Shown in pieces: positions 33,401-36,356 of a DNA stretch of 36,356 nt. The notes beneath the pieces were generated by a model that worked only from the letters and a program-made list of their open reading frames with translations, was not told the origin of the DNA and did not search any database. The stretch is from positions 1 through 36,356 of the forward strand of contig CAJOHG010000037.1 in assembly GCA_905234395.1 (NCBI GenBank), read 5' to 3'. Position 1 is the first letter of the stretch. Each line of letters starts with the position of its first letter. Made by a program: the position numbers and the translations under genes. This stretch comes from an uncultured Selenomonadaceae bacterium (lineage in GTDB: Bacteria; Bacillota; Negativicutes; Selenomonadales; Selenomonadaceae).

Positions 33401-36241
33401 ACGATTTATATTGATGGCGATCCTGCCGGCGTTTATTTCAATGACAGCGTGTTGGTTTTTGCCAACGACAACGCAAGCTTGACAATGAGCGACGTGACGA
33501 CAACCGCGAAAGTCAACATCTACCACGAAAGAAGACAAGTTCTGAATAAGGGCGTCTTCATTGCCGACAACGATTGGTACAGCGTAACGAGCAGCGATTT
33601 GTCCGTAAGCAGCGGCGAAGAAGTTTATTTCGTGGGACCGTCCGCCAATCCGAATCACGGCGTCGACTTCAGCGGAATTTCTGCCGCGCTCAATTTAACG
33701 CTGGATACCGCTTACATTGACAGCGAAGACTATGTGCCTACGACAACGTGGATTAACGGCGTCTATTCGATAAGAGGCGGCGCAGGCTTGACGACAATCA
33801 CCGGCTCCGACAAATCCGACACGATTATCACGGGCAGCGGCTCCACGACAATCAACGCGTCGGGCGGCGACGATTTAATCAGCTTGACGGGCGGTGCGCA
33901 TTTTATTCAATACGCTTCAGGCGACGGCAACGACACGATTCACGGCTTCGACGAGAATTCCACGCTGAAAATCGACGATGAAATTTCTTCATGGACGAGT
34001 GGCGATGACGTTATTGTCAATATCGGCGGCGAATCGATAATTTTGGTTGAGGCGGCGAAGTTCTCGAAACTCAACATCAAAGACGGGCTTCCTGCCGAAA
34101 AAGTTATTGAGTCTTTGACGGGCAACCGCGATTACGGCACGCAGATAACCGATCAATCCGCAGTCGAGACTTTGCTTGAGTCGGGCGACTTGGACGGCAA
34201 CATGTCTCTGTTACTTGAAAATAAATCGGCTGACTTTTCCGCGTCGACAGGACGTAAACTCGTCACGCTCAAAGGTTCTGCCGCACAAGAAGTTGCATTC
34301 AACGACGCTGGCTACAATGTTGCAGTTGTCGACGAAGATTCACGCGGCGAGAAAAATATTTCCCTCGGCGACGGCGATTTGGTTATCGTTGAAGAAACTT
34401 CGGCTCAAGTCAACATCACGGCGGGCACGGGCAATGATTCAATCTACAGTCACGGCGAAAATGTTTCCGTCAGCTTGAACGGCGGTGATACTGCCCTGTT
34501 TGTCAGAGGCGGCAATATGACCGTCAACGGCTACGACGCCTCGACGGACAGCGGTTTCCACACGAACTACAGCGACATTTTCACGGCGGTTGATACAGGC
34601 GAAATTTTCTTTGACAACGGCAAACTTACAATCGGCAAGGCTGTTATCATTGATAAAGACGGCAATAATCTTGTAAATCTCTTCAACGCGAAAGACAAAC
34701 TTCAAAAAGTCGGCGAGGCTCTTGAAAATACAACTCTTGATCTCAGCTCGGAAACGGCGAATTGGATTTTTTCCGCCGATGAATATTCGACGCTCGTAGC
34801 CGGCAGCGGCGATGATTCCATTTTTGCCTTCGCGGGCAGTCAAGTCGACGCGGGCGCGGGCAGAAATTACGTTGAGATAAAAGAACGCTCCGCAAATGCC
34901 GCCGGCGCGACGATTGTCCTTAACGACTCCGGTCAAAATACAATCGCGAACTTCACCGCCGGTTTCGACGATACGAGCGACATTTTGTTCGTCGATGTAG
35001 AAGATGTTATCGATTTCAAATTTGACGGCACAAATCTCGTTGCCCAAAACAATGACAATAAGCGTTGCGGTTTCTTAAAAGACATTGCTTCCGACGCGCC
35101 TTTCACGAATATCTGGGTGGAAGATGCAAATGCTCCCGTGAAAGTAGCAGTCGCGCAGAAAAATGCCGTCATCACGGTTGACGACGAACTTGCCGATTAT
35201 TACGAGGGCGACAACTCCGGCGTTGACTTCACCAATTATGAAGGAAGTCTTTTCCTAAATTTCGCTTCGGAAGAAACGAGCATCGGTGCAGGCGAAATTC
35301 TGTTCCGTGGCATAAATCAAGTTACGCTGGGCAGCGGTCAAGGCACGTTGATTGGTTCGGACGCCAAAGAAACGTTGACGGCGGGCACGGGCGACAACAG
35401 CATCTGGGGCGCGGCAGGCAATGATTTACTTGTCGGCAACAAATCTGCGGCAAAAGACGGCGCGACGGAATTTTTCTTCACGACGGGCGACGGTCACGAC
35501 ACTATCAAGAATTTTGAATTCCTTGCTGACGATTCGACGACTGCCGACAAAATCAACGTGGGCGACAATGCGGTCACTGATGTTGCGATAACCAACGGCA
35601 ATGTTCGCGTGCAAATCGGCGACGATTGGCTGACACTTGAAGACGCTCAAGGCGAGAGCTTCCGAATCAATGATTTTGTCGCCAAAGTCGATTCGACTAA
35701 GTTGGCGTTTGAAGACGCGGCGAATTTCTACGTTGCAACCGGTCACAATGCGACTTTGACTGTCGGAAAGGACGTTGAGACTAACGCGGTTATTTGGCTG
35801 GGAGATCCCGATCGTAATGGCTCGTATTTCGTCGGCGACATAAAAACTTTGGACGCGAGCAAAGCTCAAGTCAATGTGGAATTGGCAGGCAACGACCTCG
35901 ACAACACAATCATTGCAGGCAACGGCGACGCAAGCTTGTGGGGCGGCGACCACGGCAACGATTTACTTGTCGGCGGCAAAGGTCATAACATGTTCTTCTA
36001 CTGCAACGGCGACGGCAACGACTCTGTCACGGGTGTTAATAACGGTGATTTGGTTTATCTTGCGGGCGTCACACTTGATCAAATTGTCGGCGCGGACTTC
36101 GGACGCGATGCAGTGGCTCTCAACTTCAGCAACGGCGACAAACTTACCGTCAACGACAAAGGCAAAGATTTGGGCTTCGTCGTCGGCGAACAAACTTTCT
36201 ATGTTAATAATGAACGCAACTCCTTTTCGACGGAAAAATAA
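27407..36241 (+). CDS. Giant secreted/surface RTX protein with embedded serine hydrolase domain
   Basis: 2944 residues, ATG with GGAGG 7 bases ahead. No signal peptide; the N-terminus is MNGFTFDLQRFATQTI. Residues about 200-1130 hold some eight or nine beta-rich repeats of 77-90 residues with a DGI-x-F-P-x-x-GDG-L core. Residues about 1505-1795 are an alpha/beta hydrolase of YqkD type: WVILVHGYGKIG, DQRAAGDSEGDW, nucleophile in LHGVSMGAATVML, acid in FIHGADDSA, His in EGADHAKS. Residues about 1825-2944 carry RTX calcium-binding nonapeptides (GGEGDDSI, GGAGNDTI, GGEGNDTI, GDGNDTIHGF) in several blocks. The plan fits a type 1 secretion substrate with a C-terminal signal, but no T1SS genes are nearby. 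It could be an adhesin, matrix protein or delivered enzyme. It is alone between a promoter and a terminator. Confidence 0.85.
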   Translation: MNGFTFDLQRFATQTISANKTFTLDGVTYTAVDGAATLNLDDGKISGLAKGKVSAVVTNATDSPTIIFDASDGALTFTATSDGKVISITPYPIEFIGGEFTYKGNKISISAGSDLALVTKRGDFILRNQNHFEYDSSYTFTSTALISDGERVISDFSLTNGTDVRELHLEQLGKVINYFTEQGFTLVKGSSEVLNIGDYKLTATAAKADAGLNLDLGEDGMTFVPNTGDGTLNVALSRGDTEIFSGELECTKGTITFGYNHEVTFAKDTSFNFTTKNNSVLTVTANDEATTNIALTNDGITFTPGNGDGGLDISLSKKGTKVFEGSLNITDGTINFNPTTKQFSFSDGTKIALGIFGLELGIEVVGNTTVGEGSGVNFGIAADANGNLIFTPDENGGSFNISLKRDDTTLTQNNDASDDSFFENNVTVNGPIMFNPETKLLTLKDGTEISLAFDNYTMTATADGDASSKISLTEDGISIMPEIGDGKLNLALGNKKGSMSVDVEILSGGFVFGDNGTLNVVKDTELQIKFSDNYIVNFKTTDAAGGAISINSDGINFAPNSEDGGLQLSVTKNGETRTASLDVTGSLTYKLDGSITLAKDTVVKNVFEDGNILTITANTDASGSIIFNPQNGLTIEPSTTDALNVVLTTGDLEVVNISSIDGSINYSGGLVTASDGTQAHLLVYGEWESELRTDGGTASLEFTADRTVYTANEGATFVLDYLDGSTVEIQDGSFTDIYATETSDAIEVISAGSNFKCNDEEFTFTLEKAGSYTLNGMNVTTTEDNVQVQLSNYKTIIVDGISYTPLDKKVTLKIDGDVATVSGGKVSLQMDGFSEVFSYNTTKGSIAYDSSTNKFSVTKGTKTYIKGGKFPDQFVAQGDFEINVEKNSDDTFTFTTDDTAAVAIQRKGKTIMSTTMTLDGSIIADPTNNQITVPKDTLLTMTPGNGMKLEIKALDDAGGKLSLVKGGIRFAPNENDGALELNFINAERKVQLDVTGAFTYKGLGALSVEDGTVANFKWEDGNTLKITSTGSTGSIGLDPDKGIKITSDDENLNMTFTTPSMSTDISGVKGTLYYNAGDISFDENSKLTATTTLGGQPILTTLETVGGTGHISFNTTNGVLYAADTGALKVTWSRGDLESTFTVNEGSVQIGHNLFQIAEGSDIATDLKNFVPAFYFTTAEAGNYTINGQKITTSAKGLALTATDDYMVFKTSDDVVTYDGMTFAGSGNVSLTPDEVFLGAGVVANGFGEGNSFVLTEVGTVTADEKIFELNGRTYVKDGEEVEVPLKVTVTGAEDGFIFSRTLTQESEEAIEADPPLVGSVFTEKFISHGDSSYRTVTDPIGLEEVIGISDGATIMGGASLDGEPTYNYFDIVTDTTGTFTIGERAYVISAGTSLGTKLTAHFDEEGQAYARGVKDLNGTVSGDFSAHSFEVNGSSSMQVFGDTDVSIVADTGGFEILGLDAGAKLLVSAAGTYNVNSTEIAANMPGFIVGTADGSAQLYPLPSILADFMLHKTEAGYPQMAALAFHPDEANPDAPTNYYSAEQWTTTSTDNLQLSAIHYSPENPTGKWVILVHGYGKIGAAMNSFAESYLDQGMDVLIIDQRAAGDSEGDWLTMGVAEANDLAIWTQEIAKTNANAQITLHGVSMGAATVMLAAALPKTANVSGIIEDCGYGNIADVFAALMYGYGSNFGVSGVDFYELFGDVGEVAKILDGGYNVADAAPIDSIGAVTVPSLFIHGADDSAIPSTNADALYEASGASNKTKLIIEGADHAKSVEIDSEAYFTAVRNLIASSTSEIGASIVSDVNNKLLRGTIYNDTITTSGTTVTIQALGGDDYIFNNVDSSLVAAELGNSIDAGDGNDTIYSYHSYNPTLLGGEGDDSIVVEKGHLSYIDGGAGNDTIIGTSQEGGWGMGNSATVLGGEGDDFINPIYSANASIDGGEGNDTIFANGENATIDGGAGNNLIRLTDAEGGVTGKFVVFNGDTTVESFNTGFGEGSDTIYIDGDPAGVYFNDSVLVFANDNASLTMSDVTTTAKVNIYHERRQVLNKGVFIADNDWYSVTSSDLSVSSGEEVYFVGPSANPNHGVDFSGISAALNLTLDTAYIDSEDYVPTTTWINGVYSIRGGAGLTTITGSDKSDTIITGSGSTTINASGGDDLISLTGGAHFIQYASGDGNDTIHGFDENSTLKIDDEISSWTSGDDVIVNIGGESIILVEAAKFSKLNIKDGLPAEKVIESLTGNRDYGTQITDQSAVETLLESGDLDGNMSLLLENKSADFSASTGRKLVTLKGSAAQEVAFNDAGYNVAVVDEDSRGEKNISLGDGDLVIVEETSAQVNITAGTGNDSIYSHGENVSVSLNGGDTALFVRGGNMTVNGYDASTDSGFHTNYSDIFTAVDTGEIFFDNGKLTIGKAVIIDKDGNNLVNLFNAKDKLQKVGEALENTTLDLSSETANWIFSADEYSTLVAGSGDDSIFAFAGSQVDAGAGRNYVEIKERSANAAGATIVLNDSGQNTIANFTAGFDDTSDILFVDVEDVIDFKFDGTNLVAQNNDNKRCGFLKDIASDAPFTNIWVEDANAPVKVAVAQKNAVITVDDELADYYEGDNSGVDFTNYEGSLFLNFASEETSIGAGEILFRGINQVTLGSGQGTLIGSDAKETLTAGTGDNSIWGAAGNDLLVGNKSAAKDGATEFFFTTGDGHDTIKNFEFLADDSTTADKINVGDNAVTDVAITNGNVRVQIGDDWLTLEDAQGESFRINDFVAKVDSTKLAFEDAANFYVATGHNATLTVGKDVETNAVIWLGDPDRNGSYFVGDIKTLDASKAQVNVELAGNDLDNTIIAGNGDASLWGGDHGNDLLVGGKGHNMFFYCNGDGNDSVTGVNNGDLVYLAGVTLDQIVGADFGRDAVALNFSNGDKLTVNDKGKDLGFVVGEQTFYVNNERNSFSTEK
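28060..30780 (+). repeat. Coding repeats of about 230-270 bp in the giant gene
   Basis: The core word (DGI/DGM)-x-F-x-P-x-x-x-(G/D)DG-x-L recurs near 28063, 28299, 28560, 28828, 29059, 29296, 30298, 30524 and, degenerate, 30754. Copies are diverged in sequence, so they are old. Between 29400 and 30290 a different segment related to the gene's first 100 codons (VDGISYTPLDKKVTLKIDG against LDGVTYTAVDGAATLNLDD) interrupts the series. Confidence 0.75.
31920..32790 (+). other. Serine hydrolase domain inside the giant protein
   Basis: This stretch of the giant frame encodes a complete alpha/beta hydrolase with Ser, Asp and His in the expected order and spacing (GVSMGAA, HGADDSA, GADHAKS) plus IIEDCGYGNI, a signature of the YqkD-like cytoplasmic or envelope hydrolases of Firmicutes. 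It is flanked by beta-rich segments on one side and RTX repeats on the other. Confidence 0.85.
32890..36230 (+). repeat. RTX nonapeptide blocks
   Basis: Glycine/aspartate-rich nonapeptides of the form GGxGxDxUx cluster at about 32897-33300, 33800-33970, 34410-34480, 34795-34870, 35380-35510 and 35890-36040, alternating with globular pieces ending in FExFNTGF- or NFEFLADD-type segments. Such repeats bind calcium and fold outside the cell. Confidence 0.85.
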
Positions 36242-36269
36242 TTTCTGATTGAAAACTTGGAAAAAAATT

Positions 36270-36297
36270 GCCTCGGCAAATCGTCGAGGCTTTTTTG
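36270..36297 (+). terminator. Terminator of the giant gene
   Basis: GCCTCG/CGAGGC stem around an 8- or 9-base loop, followed by TTTTTT, 29 bases past the stop codon. Confidence 0.9.
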
Positions 36298-36319
36298 TTA
36301 GATTTATGATTTATCAATA

Positions 36320-36356
36320 GCGGCGTAAAACCCCTAACTATGGGGATATAAGCCGC
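36320..36356. other. Double stem-loop at the window edge, possible IS200/IS605-type end
   Basis: GCGGC (36320-36324) pairs with GCCGC (36352-36356), and inside it CCCC (36331) pairs with GGGG (36342) around TAACTAT. A subterminal hairpin with unpaired flanks is how IS200/IS605 elements end. The window stops here, so no transposase or TnpB can be seen. Confidence 0.35.

Noticed and set aside
27490..36193. Many open frames of 60-220 codons antisense to the giant gene
   Set aside because: They mirror the Gly/Asp-rich codon use of the real frame, lack SD sites, and show no recognisable domain.
32890..36230. CRISPR-like array in the repetitive 3' part of the giant gene
   Set aside because: The short repeats are RTX codons in one open frame, with no constant repeat or spacer lengths.

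Overview
The window looks like chromosomal DNA from a diderm Firmicute of the Negativicutes, most likely a Selenomonadaceae relative. This is inferred from gene content and style: a very large RTX-type surface or secreted protein beginning with an FDLQRFA motif, a type-2 isoleucyl-tRNA synthetase, housekeeping genes of Firmicute type, frequent TTG starts behind strong Shine-Dalgarno (SD) sites, and heavy use of AAAATTTT-like words inside genes. No rRNA, tRNA, CRISPR array or intact transposase was seen.

Layout. Positions 1-2269 (+) hold the end of an ArsB/SLC13-type permease, a terminator and rarA. Positions 2271-4983 (-) hold a copper P-type ATPase with a CopZ-like domain fused at its C-terminus, preceded by its own internal ribosome site. 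Positions 5146-9311 (-) hold ileS and a DUF1919 protein, bounded by a good promoter and a terminator. Positions 9437-18609 (-) look like one ten-gene run: glycosyltransferase, two unknown proteins, a small protein, a MEMO1/AMMECR1 fusion, a small secreted Cys-rich protein, fmt, ruvB, an FkbH-like protein and a small glycan-type domain, closed by a UUCG-loop terminator. Positions 18743-24724 (+) hold guaB, an exported alpha/beta hydrolase, an orphan ABC-2 permease, a UxaA-family dehydratase and an SDR. Threonine synthase (-) and aroA (+) diverge around a GC-rich patch. Positions 27407-36241 (+) encode a 2944-residue protein with beta-rich repeats, an embedded YqkD-like serine hydrolase and RTX repeats.

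The most striking pattern is not a gene. Behind five genes (copA, ileS, fmt, the MEMO1/AMMECR1 gene, guaB) the last codons are found again a short way downstream. The copies differ mostly at synonymous positions, as if each had once been a real gene end. In three loci the spacer carries the perfect palindrome GCAACGTGACGTTGC (four copies in all). The downstream copy often still supplies the start region of the next gene; the fmt-end copy even contains the ruvB start codon. At guaB the segment between the copies carries a whole hydrolase gene. This suggests small cassettes that enter at gene 3' ends and restore them.

Other points: an 11-base poly-G/C tract at the end of the FkbH gene would, on loss of one base, fuse it to the next ORF (a candidate phase-variation switch); a pair of hairpins with CsrA-type AGGGAT/GGA loops lies before the uxaA-like gene; and the window ends in a hairpin resembling an IS200/IS605 end.
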